A stretch of 64,000 nucleotides of DNA from Candidatus Pantoea formicae (lineage in GTDB: Bacteria > Pseudomonadota > Gammaproteobacteria > Enterobacterales > Enterobacteriaceae). Shown one piece after another: positions 16,364-25,528 of this stretch. Every line of letters begins with the position of its first letter. Position 1 is the stretch's first letter. Under the pieces are notes generated by a model. The model was not told the origin of the DNA. It saw nothing but the letters and a program-made list of their open reading frames with translations, and searched no databases. A program made the position numbers and the translations under genes. The stretch spans positions 248,001-312,000 of the forward strand of contig NZ_VWXD01000003.1 in NCBI RefSeq assembly GCF_011752625.1, written 5' to 3'.

Positions 16364-18046
16364 TCAATCCAGCAACATCCGCCGAAGGAATTTTCCGGAA
16401 AAGGTTTTAGGTAGTTGATAGCGAAAGTGAATCCGCCGTGGTAAAGCATGGCGACCACAGCGCTCCACCAGCCTTTTCCGGATTTCTTGCTTAAGCAATG
16501 CTTGCTGTGTCGAGGTTAATGCCTCTGTGACCACAAACAACGCGACCATCTCGCCAAGCAATGGATGAGGCGTCCGATTGGCGACCACTTCCACCATGCC
16601 AGGTAAACCACTCAGCGCATTCTCCACTTCAGCGGTTGCCAGCCTTTTCCCCCCAATATTGATCACGTCATCCATGCGGCCCTGAATGACAATCACACTG
16701 TCCTGCTTGATGGCACAGTCGTGCGTGGCATAACACCACTGACCTCGATGTTGTAACCAATAACGCTGGTCGTGCTGGGTGTCGTCTTGCCACAACGTCA
16801 GCATTGCTCCTGGCCCTAGGGTGTTTTTGATTATGAGCATGCCGGTTTCGCCTTCTGGGCTGGCTTCACCATTGAGCGGATTAATGACCTCCACGCTACG
16901 CGAAAATACCGCACTCAGTTTCGTCCCCTGGCCTGCCAGCAGCGGCCAGCCTGATTCCGTTTGCCAGTAATGGTTTTCACAACTTACCGCCATCACATCT
17001 CGCACCCACGTCTCAGTTGACTCATCCAGGGGTTCTCCGGCCAGATACAATGTGCGAAGCGATGTCAAACTGGCTCGCGGTGGTCCCTGCCGCCGTGCGA
17101 GTCGGATAGCACCCGCGATGGTGAGCATACGGGTAATGCCCAGTTCTGCGACCATGTGCCACCAGTTCTGGCCTGGCGCATTAACCGCACTGCTTTCACA
17201 CATCACCGTGGTTAGACCCGCCAGCAGTGGTGCGTAAATACCGTAACTGTGTCCGGTCACCCAGCCTACATCAGCCGAGGTGAAGAAAACCTCATCATCC
17301 GCAAGATGAAAAAGATGGCGCAGGCTGGCTAGCAGCGCCACGGCATAGCCTCCTGTATCGCGCACAATCCCTTTAGGTACACCGCTGGTGCCGGAGGTGA
17401 ACAAGATATGTGACGGCTCACTGGAAGAGAGCCACACACAAGGGACATGCCTGTCCATATGTAGCGCCAGCTGCTGTACATAAGCGGCAGAGGCGGTATC
17501 CACAACCCGCATGTTCTCTGCTGTGGAGGGAATAGTAGGCAACGATTCTCGACCACGACTGTCGCTATGATGAAGGAATAATGCAGGCGTACAAGCCTGA
17601 ATACGCTGTGCAAGCGCTTCACTGGTGATTGAAGAATAAACCACCACATGAATCGCCCCGAGGCGTGCACAAGCTAACATCGCCACCGCAGCCAGCGGCG
17701 TCATGGGCAGTGCGATTAACACGCGATCGCCCTGCCGGATCCCCCACTCGGTCATCAGGCTGCTGAGTGCGTTGACCTGTTGCCATAACTCGCGATAGCT
17801 CAATTGATGCGTCTCACCGCAAAAGTCGCGATGGATGATGGCACACCGATCCGCTCGCAGTGCCAGATGGCGATCGAGCGCGTTGAAGCATAGGTTGGTC
17901 TTTCCTTCAGAAAACCAGCGGCGACGAGGTCCACTCTCAACGAACTCAACCACCTGTTCGAAGGGATGCTGCCAATGGAGTTGTTGCGCTTCTTGTTGCC
18001 AGAAGTCCCGGTCCAATCCTTCACTCTCAGCGTCGGCTGTCAACAT
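16364..18046 (-). CDS. AMP-forming acyl-CoA synthetase (acetyl/propionyl-CoA-synthetase-like), Nit1C-associated
   Basis: 560 residues, shorter than typical Acs (about 650) or PrpE (about 630). N-terminal ACS features are present: RRWFSEGKTNLCFNALDRH. The adenylation P-loop is LFTSGTSGVPKGIVRDTGG, the A5-like motif is HYWQTESGWP, the A8 hinge is GRMDDVINIGGKRLATAEVE, and the catalytic Lys is in PKTFSGKFLRRML. It should activate a short or small carboxylic acid to an acyl-CoA via an acyl-AMP. The start at 18046 overlaps nitH by 20 nt and has a GGAGGC SD. It is the last gene of the Nit1C operon and may activate a carboxylate released by the nitrilase or monooxygenase, but no substrate is visible. 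Confidence 0.88.
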   Translation of the reverse strand: MLTADAESEGLDRDFWQQEAQQLHWQHPFEQVVEFVESGPRRRWFSEGKTNLCFNALDRHLALRADRCAIIHRDFCGETHQLSYRELWQQVNALSSLMTEWGIRQGDRVLIALPMTPLAAVAMLACARLGAIHVVVYSSITSEALAQRIQACTPALFLHHSDSRGRESLPTIPSTAENMRVVDTASAAYVQQLALHMDRHVPCVWLSSSEPSHILFTSGTSGVPKGIVRDTGGYAVALLASLRHLFHLADDEVFFTSADVGWVTGHSYGIYAPLLAGLTTVMCESSAVNAPGQNWWHMVAELGITRMLTIAGAIRLARRQGPPRASLTSLRTLYLAGEPLDESTETWVRDVMAVSCENHYWQTESGWPLLAGQGTKLSAVFSRSVEVINPLNGEASPEGETGMLIIKNTLGPGAMLTLWQDDTQHDQRYWLQHRGQWCYATHDCAIKQDSVIVIQGRMDDVINIGGKRLATAEVENALSGLPGMVEVVANRTPHPLLGEMVALFVVTEALTSTQQALLKQEIRKRLVERCGRHALPRRIHFRYQLPKTFSGKFLRRMLLD

Positions 18047-19289
18047 AGGTAGCCTCCGGCTCAGCCATTTTCCGAGCGTGCTGTTCAATACTCTTCGCAA
18101 TCCATAGCGCATCCTCCCCAACACCCTCGAAACGTCCCGATCCCCACGTCCACAACCAGGGTAAACCGAGGAAATAGAGACCCGACTGCACCGAAACACC
18201 TCGGGTATGGCTGGGATAGCCTTTTTCATTGAAGGCTGGCGCCTCAATCCAGCTAAAGTCAGTATGAAAACCAACTGCCCAGACGATAGCGCTGATGTTG
18301 GCAAGATCGACAGCACCCGGCTGGTGTTCCGGCTGCCAGAGCGGCTGGTAAGGCTGTTCTTCCGGTGCCTGAAGACCCTGTTGTTCAATCCAGGCATCGA
18401 TACTGTCCTTAATTTTTTTCGAGGTCGCATCTGCGCCGTCGAGGTTGGCTATCAGGTCGTCAGCGGTGAGAAGCTTACCGTCCTGATAGCCCAGCAAACG
18501 TCCATATAGCTGCATGCCCTGCAGCGCAAACGCGCGCAGATCAATATCCCTTCCCCCATCCCGCCCGGTGACATAGTGGTTGGTTTTACGCCGTGCATCC
18601 TCGCCCAGCGGATGGTTGTCCACGGTTAAACGGTAGTGGCCCATATCATCCAGCCAGTCAACCACATCGCGTCCGCGATAAAAGCGTGCCACGCGCGGTG
18701 CGCTCCCCACACACAGATGCACGCGACGCCCTGCAAGGTGCAAATCCTCAGCAATTTGCGCGCCAGACTGTGCCGATCCTACGACCAGTACATCCCCTTT
18801 TGGCAGTTGCTGCGATGATTTGTACTCAGCGGAGTGCACCTGCACGATACGCTGCGGCAGTTGCTGAGCAATGTCAGGAAAGCGTGGCCGGTGGTAATTT
18901 CCCACCGCAATGACCACCTGCTCAGCCTGAATGGTCCCCATTGAGGTGTGTAAGGCAAAACCATCAGCATGTTGCGTGACACGCTCGACGTTGACCCCTT
19001 CGTAAAGGGGCGCATTAAAGCTCTGCGCGTAGCGTTCAATGTAGGCCACGATGTCATCGCGCAGCATGAACCCGTGCGGATCGTCGCCGTCATAAGGAAA
19101 CCCCGGCAGCTTACATTGCCAGTTTGGTGTCACCAGGCAGAAATTGTCCCAGCGCTGATGACGCCAGGCCCAGGCAAGTTGATGGCGTTCCAGCACAATA
19201 TGCCGGATATTTTTCTGCGTCAGACTCCAGCTCATGGCGAGCCCTGCCTGCCCGCCGCCAATAATGACCACAGGATAGTGATGGTTCAT
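18027..19289 (-). CDS. nitH: Flavin-dependent monooxygenase of the Nit1C cluster (MSMEG_0569 family)
   Basis: 420 residues. The FAD-binding Rossmann motif is at the N-terminus (VVIIGGGQAGLAMSW), a second dinucleotide motif for NADPH occurs in the middle (LVVGSAQSGAQIAEDL), and an FMO/Baeyer-Villiger-like HSAEYKS segment precedes it. This matches the FAD-dependent oxidoreductase conserved in Nit1C clusters, named NitH in the Pseudomonas fluorescens NCIMB 11764 cyanide work as I recall it. It presumably oxygenates an intermediate of the pathway; the reaction is not established. It follows nitG by 17 bp and overlaps the ligase gene. Confidence 0.9.
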   Translation of the reverse strand: MNHHYPVVIIGGGQAGLAMSWSLTQKNIRHIVLERHQLAWAWRHQRWDNFCLVTPNWQCKLPGFPYDGDDPHGFMLRDDIVAYIERYAQSFNAPLYEGVNVERVTQHADGFALHTSMGTIQAEQVVIAVGNYHRPRFPDIAQQLPQRIVQVHSAEYKSSQQLPKGDVLVVGSAQSGAQIAEDLHLAGRRVHLCVGSAPRVARFYRGRDVVDWLDDMGHYRLTVDNHPLGEDARRKTNHYVTGRDGGRDIDLRAFALQGMQLYGRLLGYQDGKLLTADDLIANLDGADATSKKIKDSIDAWIEQQGLQAPEEQPYQPLWQPEHQPGAVDLANISAIVWAVGFHTDFSWIEAPAFNEKGYPSHTRGVSVQSGLYFLGLPWLWTWGSGRFEGVGEDALWIAKSIEQHARKMAEPEATYVDSRR

Positions 19290-19306
19290 GGTGTTCTCGC
19301 TTGTTG

Positions 19307-19597
19307 TCAGGCCGGGATCGGGGTGATGGTTTCGACAATGACCCGCTGCTCAGCACTGAACTGCTGTGCTTTGAGCGAGATCGCGGCTGACTGGTCCATG
19401 GCGCTGGAGCAGAAATAGCCAAACTTCGCTTTCACCCGATCGCTGGCTTCATCCAGGGCTCGGGTGGTGACGGTGACAAACTCTTCCAACGTATAGGGAT
19501 GATTGACCTGCAGGTGTTTCTCAATCGCCGTAGAAGGCGAATAGCAGGTATCTTTGCTGCCGTCGGGCCAGCAAACAACAAAATGCATCGCAGGCAT
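19307..19597 (-). CDS. nitG: Small conserved Nit1C protein (MSMEG_0570 family)
   Basis: A 96-residue protein with no known catalytic motif. It begins MPAMHFVVCWPDGS, includes CYSPSTAIEKHLQVNHPYT, and has a helical C-terminus. It corresponds to the small 'nitrogen starvation response' protein found in Nit1C clusters across bacteria. Its close packing (11 bp after nitF, 17 bp before nitH) shows that it belongs to the operon. It could be a subunit or chaperone of one of the enzymes; no function is visible. Confidence 0.85.
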   Translation of the reverse strand: MPAMHFVVCWPDGSKDTCYSPSTAIEKHLQVNHPYTLEEFVTVTTRALDEASDRVKAKFGYFCSSAMDQSAAISLKAQQFSAEQRVIVETITPIPA

Positions 19598-19608
19598 TGC
19601 TCGCTCCT

Positions 19609-20571
19609 TTAGTGATTTGTCATGCCGGTTAGCGGCTGTTGAGTCAGATCCCAGTAGCAGGCGCGCTGCTGCTGGAGTTGCATCATGAGTTGTTGATTGA
19701 TGGTGAATTTTCCCACCGCCGCACAGGCAACATCGCAGGCTTCAAAGCGTTGCTGGACGGCATCACAATGCTCAGCCTCCACCGCCAGCAGAAAACCAAA
19801 GCTTGGAAATGCACACAGCCATTGCTCCAGCCCCACCTCATCTGGTCGGGGTATCTGGGCCAGATCGATTTCCGCGCCCAGCCCTGCACTTTCCAGCATC
19901 ATCACCAGCGTGCCCGCCAACCCAGCCTGACTGATATCTTTTGCTGCATGTACCTGACCTGATGCAGCCAGTTCAGGCAACAAGCTCAGCGTCCGCCTTA
20001 ATGCTGCAGGATCGGCGTCAGTGGCGGCATCCCAGTTCAGGCCGGGTGGATGCCAGCGCCCGTGTAAATTGATCGCCACCATCAGCGTCTGACCGGGGCG
20101 CACCGCAAAGCTGCTGAGTGGATGAGTGGTCTCTCCCAGTACCGCCACCGCCAGCTGCGGCTGTTCACTGCGCAGATTGGTGTGTCCACCCACAATCGGC
20201 ACCTGCCAGGCGCGTGAAGCCGCCGCCATGCCTTGCAGAATCTGCTCTGCATGGGGTAAATCGTCATCCCAGAGTGCATTGACGATAGCCAGCGGACGCC
20301 CTCCCATCGCGGCGATATCACTGAGGTTCACCATGACGCCACACCAACCCGCAAACCAGGGATCTTCCGCGACGAAGTGATTGATAAACCCCTCCATCGC
20401 CAGCAACTTAAAGCCCGTCCCATCCGGGATCAGCGCGCCGTCGTCGCCGTTCGCACAAGGCGCAGGCCAGGCTTCGCGTAGCTGGCGTGCCACCGTCTGA
20501 ATGTCTTTTTTGTGCGCGAGGCCGCTATAGCTGTGCAACCGTGTTATCAGCGCGGATAAATCCTCGTTCAT
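19609..20571 (-). CDS. nitF: AIR-synthase-like ATP-dependent enzyme of the Nit1C cluster (Sll0787 family)
   Basis: 320 residues of the PurM/AIR-synthase superfamily. An N-terminal ATP-binding half contains NGDDGALI and MVNLSDIAAMGGRPLAIVNALW, with the metal-binding Asp residues. A C-terminal half begins around AAKDISQAGLAGTLVMMLES. PurM-fold enzymes use ATP to activate an amide or carboxyl oxygen. In Nit1C clusters the protein is separate from, or fused to, the GNAT domain. The start ATG at 20571 overlaps the nitE stop by one base (TGATG), so translation is coupled; longer in-frame starts would run into nitE. Confidence 0.9.
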   Translation of the reverse strand: MNEDLSALITRLHSYSGLAHKKDIQTVARQLREAWPAPCANGDDGALIPDGTGFKLLAMEGFINHFVAEDPWFAGWCGVMVNLSDIAAMGGRPLAIVNALWDDDLPHAEQILQGMAAASRAWQVPIVGGHTNLRSEQPQLAVAVLGETTHPLSSFAVRPGQTLMVAINLHGRWHPPGLNWDAATDADPAALRRTLSLLPELAASGQVHAAKDISQAGLAGTLVMMLESAGLGAEIDLAQIPRPDEVGLEQWLCAFPSFGFLLAVEAEHCDAVQQRFEACDVACAAVGKFTINQQLMMQLQQQRACYWDLTQQPLTGMTNH

Positions 20572-21131
20572 CACGCAACTCCCGTCAGAAAGGTTGGCAA
20601 CGCCGCGGTGCGCTGTCGGGTTGCAGTGTGAATAACCATGCCGCTGTGCGGATCGTGACAAGGTGGATAGAAGGTTAAGTCAGCCTGCATGCGCGCATGG
20701 CGCACACCACGCAGATCGAGCCAGTCGAGCGTTTGCCAGTGCATACGCCGGAACAGCGGTTCGTTCTGATGCTGTACCTGGGCATAAAATGCCTGACACC
20801 CCAACGCATGCGCGCTGCATACTGCTAAACGGATAAGCGTCGGTCCGAGCTGTCCTTGTCGACGATAGGCGCTGTCCACAGCCAGCCGCGATCCTACCCA
20901 GATCCCCGGTTCTGGCTGATGAATACGCACCGTGCCGACCACTTCATCGTGCCAGCCAGCCACGCTACCGAGTGCCACCAGCAGGCGCGCTTCGCTGTCA
21001 ATGTCATCACGATCGTCGCCGACGAAAAGCCCCTGCTCCTGGCAGAACACACGTTGACGCAGCGCGTACGCCTGCTGACGTTCCCAAGGCAGAGTGACCC
21101 ATTTGATGGTGTATCCCGCGTAGTGATTCAT
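20571..21131 (-). CDS. nitE: GNAT acetyltransferase of the Nit1C cluster (MSMEG_0567/Sll0786 family)
   Basis: 186 residues with a GNAT fold (about residues 15-140): GTVRIHQPEPGIWVGSRLAVD is the central strand, here interrupted at its midpoint, and SAYRRQGQLGPTLIRLAV forms the acetyl-CoA-binding loop. The C-terminus carries the conserved HARMQADLTFYPPC. It is a core member of Nit1C clusters. Whether it transfers an acyl group to a pathway intermediate or to a protein is unknown. It is 9 bp downstream of nitD and coupled to nitF. Confidence 0.88.
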   Translation of the reverse strand: MNHYAGYTIKWVTLPWERQQAYALRQRVFCQEQGLFVGDDRDDIDSEARLLVALGSVAGWHDEVVGTVRIHQPEPGIWVGSRLAVDSAYRRQGQLGPTLIRLAVCSAHALGCQAFYAQVQHQNEPLFRRMHWQTLDWLDLRGVRHARMQADLTFYPPCHDPHSGMVIHTATRQRTAALPTFLTGVA

Positions 21132-21140
21132 CGGCGCTCC

Positions 21141-22250
21141 TCAGGCTATCGCCTGTTCAAAGCTGGACAGCGAAGAACAGGCGCCGCAGCGGCCGCAGCC
21201 TGCTTTGATATCACGCGAACGCAGATTCGCGCCGTTCAGCATCTGTCCGAGGGGTTGCAGGATTGACGCCATGAAGGCACTGTCCGGTGCAGCGTGGTGT
21301 TCCAGCGGGGTGCCGCTGATGGGAACAAAAGGCACCACGAACGGGTAGACGCCCAGATCGATGAGTGTTTCCGACAGCGACAGTATCGCCTCGGGGGTAT
21401 CACCCAGCCCGGCGAGGATATAGGTGCTGACCTGACCACGGCCAAACACCTCAACGGCATCAGCAAAGGCGATCAGATACTGGTCAACGCTTACCTGCGC
21501 CTTGCCCGGCATAATGCGTGCGCGCACTGCTGGCGTTACCGCTTCGAGATGCATCCCCAGCGCGTCAATACCGGCATCCTTCATACGCCGGAACCAGACG
21601 GCATCGCCCGGTGGTTCGCACTGCCCCTGCAAAGGAAGATCCACGGCCGCTTTAATCGCTTCGGCACTTTCAACCAGGATACGCGCACCACGATCGCTCC
21701 CCGAAGGGGTTCCGGTGGTCATCACCATATGCTTAACACCATCCAGTTCTACCGCTGCTTTGGCGACTTCCGCGAGTTGCTGCGGCGTTTTACGTGCAAT
21801 GGTGCTACCCGCGGCCAGCGACTGGCCAATGGCGCAAAACTGGCATGCTTTGGCGCGATTTTCGTAACGAATACAGGTTTGTAACACCGTAGTGGCCAGC
21901 ACATCGGTGCCATGTAGGGTGGCAATCTGCGAATAGGGAATACCCTCTGCCGTCTGCCGATCGTAGAAGCGCGGTTTATGGGCAATGCTGATCTCCTTCA
22001 CCGGGATATTCAGGTTGTAGAGACGGGTTGCGCCCGATGATTCATGCTTCACTTGCCAGGGTGAACGGTGTGCAGAATGGGTATAAATCGGCACCATCAC
22101 CGTAACACCGTCGATATTCATCGCCTGATGATCCGAAGGGCCCGCGCCGCCATGGCGACTGACGTGCTCCTGCTGTGGATTAATCACCTGTACACCTTGC
22201 GTCAATAACTCAGTGATCAATTGCTGGCGTGAAGTGGGTACGTTCTGCAT
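21141..22250 (-). CDS. nitD: Radical SAM protein of the Nit1C cluster (MSMEG_0568 family)
   Basis: 369 residues in a TIM-barrel radical SAM fold. The presumed [4Fe-4S]-SAM cysteines are C126, C136 and C139 ([14 protein letters not shown]). This is a C-x9-C-x2-C spacing rather than the usual C-x3-C-x2-C. A second Cys-rich motif lies near the C-terminus ([10 protein letters not shown]) and may bind another cluster. A GG(E)-like SAM contact is in [13 protein letters not shown]. The start at 22250 has a GGAGAG SD and lies inside the end of nitC (41-nt overlap). The family is a hallmark of Nit1C; its reaction is not known. Confidence 0.92.
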   Translation of the reverse strand: MQNVPTSRQQLITELLTQGVQVINPQQEHVSRHGGAGPSDHQAMNIDGVTVMVPIYTHSAHRSPWQVKHESSGATRLYNLNIPVKEISIAHKPRFYDRQTAEGIPYSQIATLHGTDVLATTVLQTCIRYENRAKACQFCAIGQSLAAGSTIARKTPQQLAEVAKAAVELDGVKHMVMTTGTPSGSDRGARILVESAEAIKAAVDLPLQGQCEPPGDAVWFRRMKDAGIDALGMHLEAVTPAVRARIMPGKAQVSVDQYLIAFADAVEVFGRGQVSTYILAGLGDTPEAILSLSETLIDLGVYPFVVPFVPISGTPLEHHAAPDSAFMASILQPLGQMLNGANLRSRDIKAGCGRCGACSSLSSFEQAIA

Positions 22251-23211
22251 CGCGCTCTCCTTCGGTTTCAGACTCGATACTGTGAGGAATGACATAACGC
22301 GCAGGCGTATCATCCAGCCGCAAACTCAGTAGTTCCGGACGTGCGTAATGACCGACGGAATCCATCATGCGTTTACGCTTGGTAATCAGCGCCATATCCA
22401 AATCGGCCACCAGAATGCCTTCTCCTTCCGTTAGCGGCGTCACCAGATGGCGCCCTTCCGGCGAGATAATGGCGGTGTTACATCCGCCTCGTAGCCCCTT
22501 CTGTAGGGCCGGGTCGGCGGTCAGCTCATTAATCTGTGCTTCGGTCAGCCAGCCCGTGGCATTAATCACGAAGCAGCCTGACTCCAGCGCGTGATGGCGA
22601 ATCGTGACGTCCATCTGTTCGGCAAAAATGGGCCCGACCAGCGATCCCGGAAACTGGCTGCAGTGGATCTCTTCGTGTTGTGTCATCAGGCTATAGCGGG
22701 CCAACGGGTTGTAATGCTCCCAACAGGCCAGCGCGCCAACGCGACCTACGCGCGTTTCCGCTACCTTTAACCCTGAACCGTCGCCCTGCCCCCAGATCAT
22801 GCGTTCATGGTAGGTCGGGGTAATTTTGCGCCGCTTCAGCACCAACTCCCCGCTGGCATCAAAGACCAGCTGTGTGTTGTAGAGCGTGCCGTAATCGCGC
22901 TCATTCACCCCCAGTACCACCACCATATTTCGCAGGCGCGCCCGCTCCCCCACGGCATGGGTAATGGGGCCCGGTACGACCACCGCCTGCTCGTAAAGCT
23001 TCAGGTGTGCAGCGCCAGCGGTCATCGCCGGGGTGATGAACGAGAAATAGGGGTAATAAGGCACAAAGGTTTCGGGAAACACGATGATTTCAGCCCCCTG
23101 CGACGCGGCTTCATCAATTGCCTCCAGAACACGGGCCAGCGTTTTGCTGGCCTCATGGAGATCCGGGGCAATCTGGGCTGCAGCGGCGCGAATAATGCGA
23201 GATCCAGCCAT
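22210..23211 (-). CDS. nitC: Nitrilase of the Nit1C cluster (Nit6803 type)
   Basis: 333 residues. The Glu-Lys-Cys triad of the nitrilase superfamily is at E47 ([11 protein letters not shown]), K129 (KRRKITPT) and C163 ([11 protein letters not shown]). The CWEHYNPL motif marks branch-1 nitrilases, which hydrolyse nitriles to acids plus ammonia. In P. fluorescens NCIMB 11764 the homologous Nit1C nitrilase gene is required for growth on cyanide as nitrogen source. The enzyme is cytosolic and homo-oligomeric in relatives. It follows nitB by 13 bp. Which nitrile is the substrate here is inferred only from the cluster. Confidence 0.95.
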   Translation of the reverse strand: MAGSRIIRAAAAQIAPDLHEASKTLARVLEAIDEAASQGAEIIVFPETFVPYYPYFSFITPAMTAGAAHLKLYEQAVVVPGPITHAVGERARLRNMVVVLGVNERDYGTLYNTQLVFDASGELVLKRRKITPTYHERMIWGQGDGSGLKVAETRVGRVGALACWEHYNPLARYSLMTQHEEIHCSQFPGSLVGPIFAEQMDVTIRHHALESGCFVINATGWLTEAQINELTADPALQKGLRGGCNTAIISPEGRHLVTPLTEGEGILVADLDMALITKRKRMMDSVGHYARPELLSLRLDDTPARYVIPHSIESETEGERDAERTHFTPAIDH

Positions 23212-23224
23212 GATGGGCCTCCGC

Positions 23225-23707
23225 TTACATCGTCCAGGTATCGATAATTACCGCATTGTCACGGACATGCAGTAGCTTGAGATCGAGCACATCAAGTGGA
23301 TTAATGGGGCGCACGCCTTCCAGCAGCGAAGGTTCGCCATGCCCATATAACGCCTGGAGGGCAAAACGACAGGCGTAGACCTTTCCGCCTTCAGCCATAA
23401 ATTTAGTGAGCTGGTTGGCATAGTTCTGATGGCCGGGAAACGCTTCTGCCCCGATTGTTGGAAAACCACGCTGAACACCCAGCAGCACACCCGGACCGTA
23501 CAGCAACATTGAGGTTTCAAACCCTTTACGTTGTAGGCGCGTGGCTTGCAGCATATTGACGAAGCCAATTGACCCCTCAAACGCCACCGTGTGGAAGGTC
23601 ACCAGTGCTTTTTGACCGGGTTCTGCTTTAACGTCCTCAAAAACCTTTTCTTCGTAATCGACAAAAAAATCACCCGTCTGGTGGGCAGGCATTGTGACTT
23701 TTGGCAT
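23225..23707 (-). CDS. nitB: First gene of the Nit1C operon (MSMEG_0572/Sll0783 family)
   Basis: A 160-residue soluble protein of the Sll0783 'nitrogen starvation' family, always found next to the Nit1C nitrilase. It shows a DsrE-like pattern: [18 protein letters not shown], a [11 protein letters not shown] strand, then [16 protein letters not shown] with one Cys. It may bind or relay a small molecule; no reaction is known. The gene starts the minus-strand operon, with an AGGAGAG SD, and is divergent from the MocR regulator across 369 bp. Confidence 0.9.
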   Translation of the reverse strand: MPKVTMPAHQTGDFFVDYEEKVFEDVKAEPGQKALVTFHTVAFEGSIGFVNMLQATRLQRKGFETSMLLYGPGVLLGVQRGFPTIGAEAFPGHQNYANQLTKFMAEGGKVYACRFALQALYGHGEPSLLEGVRPINPLDVLDLKLLHVRDNAVIIDTWTM

Positions 23708-24076
23708 AGCACTTCTCTCCTAAAGGTTGTCTTGAGGAGCCTGGCTCCCCGTTATGTGACATGTGCAGGTCATGCCCTAGTACAGGAGCAAGGGGCGTGC
23801 CAGCCGAGATCTGACGCCATCCAATCAATAGCCCATCAACTGCTCACTTTGTGAGCTAAAAAATTTTATCGGCGAAGTTCAGCGTGAAAAAAGGAGGATT
23901 GTATAGCGGTTGATATGTCGTAAAATGCACTAAATTGATGCCTATTTGCACCAATAAAGCACACATCTTAAATCATCATGCAATCAATGATGCAATCAAT
24001 GAAATCGTCGATTGCAGAGAAAAATGCAGCGCGGCATAGTGAGTGAAAACGGCTCATTCGATAAGGCGTTGCGACT
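23708..24076. promoter_or_regulatory. Divergent control region between the Nit1C operon and the MocR regulator
   Basis: A 369-bp AT-rich gap. It contains a perfect tandem 12-bp repeat, ATGCAATCAATG twice, at 23978-24001, about 76 bp upstream of the MocR start. A looser copy, ATGCACTAAATTGATG, begins at 23925. MocR/GabR/PdxR-type regulators are known to bind direct repeats between their own gene and the divergent target, so this is the likely operator. No gene is visible in the gap. Confidence 0.65.
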
Positions 24077-25477
24077 ATGCTCAACAAACTCTCCAGCCGC
24101 TGGCACGGCCATCAGGCGCAAAACACCCCGCGTCCCGCCTACTTGTTAATTGCTGACATTATTGCTGATGGCATTAACAGCGGTGAATTCCTGCCTCGTG
24201 ACCGCCTGCCTCCGTTACGCGATCTTGCCCTCTCACTGTCGCTCAATTACACCACCGTCACGCGCGGCTATGCCGAGGCAAAACGGCGAGGGCTGATTGA
24301 TTCACGTCCAGGGTTAGGCAGCTATATTCGAGGCAAAGTCCCTTCAATGCCACTCAGCGGCGGGAGCAGCTATGAGATGACGATGAACTCGCCTATCGAG
24401 CCGGGAGAGGACCTGGCGCAGGCGATCAGTGAAGGTGCGATAAACCTGTTCACGCAACAAAACATACTCAGTCTGTTGCGCTATCAGGATTTTGGCGGAC
24501 ACGCCGATGATAAGGCGATGGCCAAAGTGTGGCTTGAGAAGCAACTGCCGCCAGTTAACGTCGAAGAGGTGTTAATCACGCCGGGCATTCACAGTGCCCT
24601 CGTCGGGTTATTGACGCTGTTATGCCGTAAAGGGGGCAGTGTCTGCGTGAGCGATCTGATCTATCCCGGCCTTAAAGCTATCGCCAGCCAGTTAAACATC
24701 ACGTTGCAGTCTCTCCCTTGTGATGAGGATGGCCCGCTACCGCGTGCGTTTGAACATCAGTGCCAGACCGGGCACATTAGCGCACTCTATATCAATCCGA
24801 CTTTGCAGAATCCCACCACGTTAACGCTGCCATTACGTCGGCGTGAGGCACTGGCGGATGTTGCTTCGCGCTACAGTATTCCGGTCATTGAAGATGAAGC
24901 CTATGCGGCGCTGATGACAGAACACATTCCATCGTTCAGTGAACTGATTCCTGAATTGACGTGGTACATCACAGGCATGTCGAAGTGTTTTGGCCCAGGG
25001 TTACGTACAGCCTTTGTCAAAGGCCCCGGCAAACGCAATACGCAATTACTGGCGGGCGCGTTGCGCGCACTCAACGTGATGGCAAGCCCGATCACCAATG
25101 CGCTGGCATCACAATGGATACAGGATGGCACGGCCGATCGCGTGTTGGGATCCATTCGTGCAGAAGCGGGAATTCGCCAGAAACTTGCCGCCGATATTCT
25201 ACGGCCTTTTAACTTACGCGCTTCGCCAGAGGGCTTCCACTTGTGGCTACTGTTACCGCGCCACCTTCACTGGAACCCCGCAGAAGTGGCGGTAAAATTG
25301 CGGGAACTTGGGGTGAGCGCCGTCTCCAGTGCCGCGTTTTGCACCGACAACAACCCGCCTGATGCGTTACGTATCTGCCTGGGAGGTGCATGGTCACGCG
25401 CGATATGTTCCGAGAACCTCCAGACTATCGCGCATGTTTTAGCGCATCCAGAGCACTATCACAGCATAGTGTTGTGA
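24077..25477 (+). CDS. MocR/GabR-type PLP-dependent transcriptional regulator
   Basis: 466 residues. A GntR-type winged HTH (about residues 18-85; YLLIADIIADGINSGEF, then RDRLPPLRDLALSLSLNYT) is followed by a fold-type-I aminotransferase-like domain. The PLP Schiff-base Lys is in ITGMSKCFGPGLR, and NPTLQNPT and EDEAYAAL are the matching PLP-site segments. MocR proteins sense amino compounds through PLP chemistry. It is divergent from the Nit1C operon and most likely its activator; the effector could be an aminated intermediate. Confidence 0.92.
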   Translation: MLNKLSSRWHGHQAQNTPRPAYLLIADIIADGINSGEFLPRDRLPPLRDLALSLSLNYTTVTRGYAEAKRRGLIDSRPGLGSYIRGKVPSMPLSGGSSYEMTMNSPIEPGEDLAQAISEGAINLFTQQNILSLLRYQDFGGHADDKAMAKVWLEKQLPPVNVEEVLITPGIHSALVGLLTLLCRKGGSVCVSDLIYPGLKAIASQLNITLQSLPCDEDGPLPRAFEHQCQTGHISALYINPTLQNPTTLTLPLRRREALADVASRYSIPVIEDEAYAALMTEHIPSFSELIPELTWYITGMSKCFGPGLRTAFVKGPGKRNTQLLAGALRALNVMASPITNALASQWIQDGTADRVLGSIRAEAGIRQKLAADILRPFNLRASPEGFHLWLLLPRHLHWNPAEVAVKLRELGVSAVSSAAFCTDNNPPDALRICLGGAWSRAICSENLQTIAHVLAHPEHYHSIVL

Positions 25478-25528
25478 TGATCAAACGCCACATAGAGCAA
25501 TGCCGCCATGAGTTCTGGCGGCCATTCC

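Noticed and set aside
16364..18430. Longer form of the acyl-CoA ligase starting at 18430
   Set aside because: The extra N-terminus is the antisense-like product of nitH coding DNA; the start at 18046 has an SD and begins the family-like sequence.
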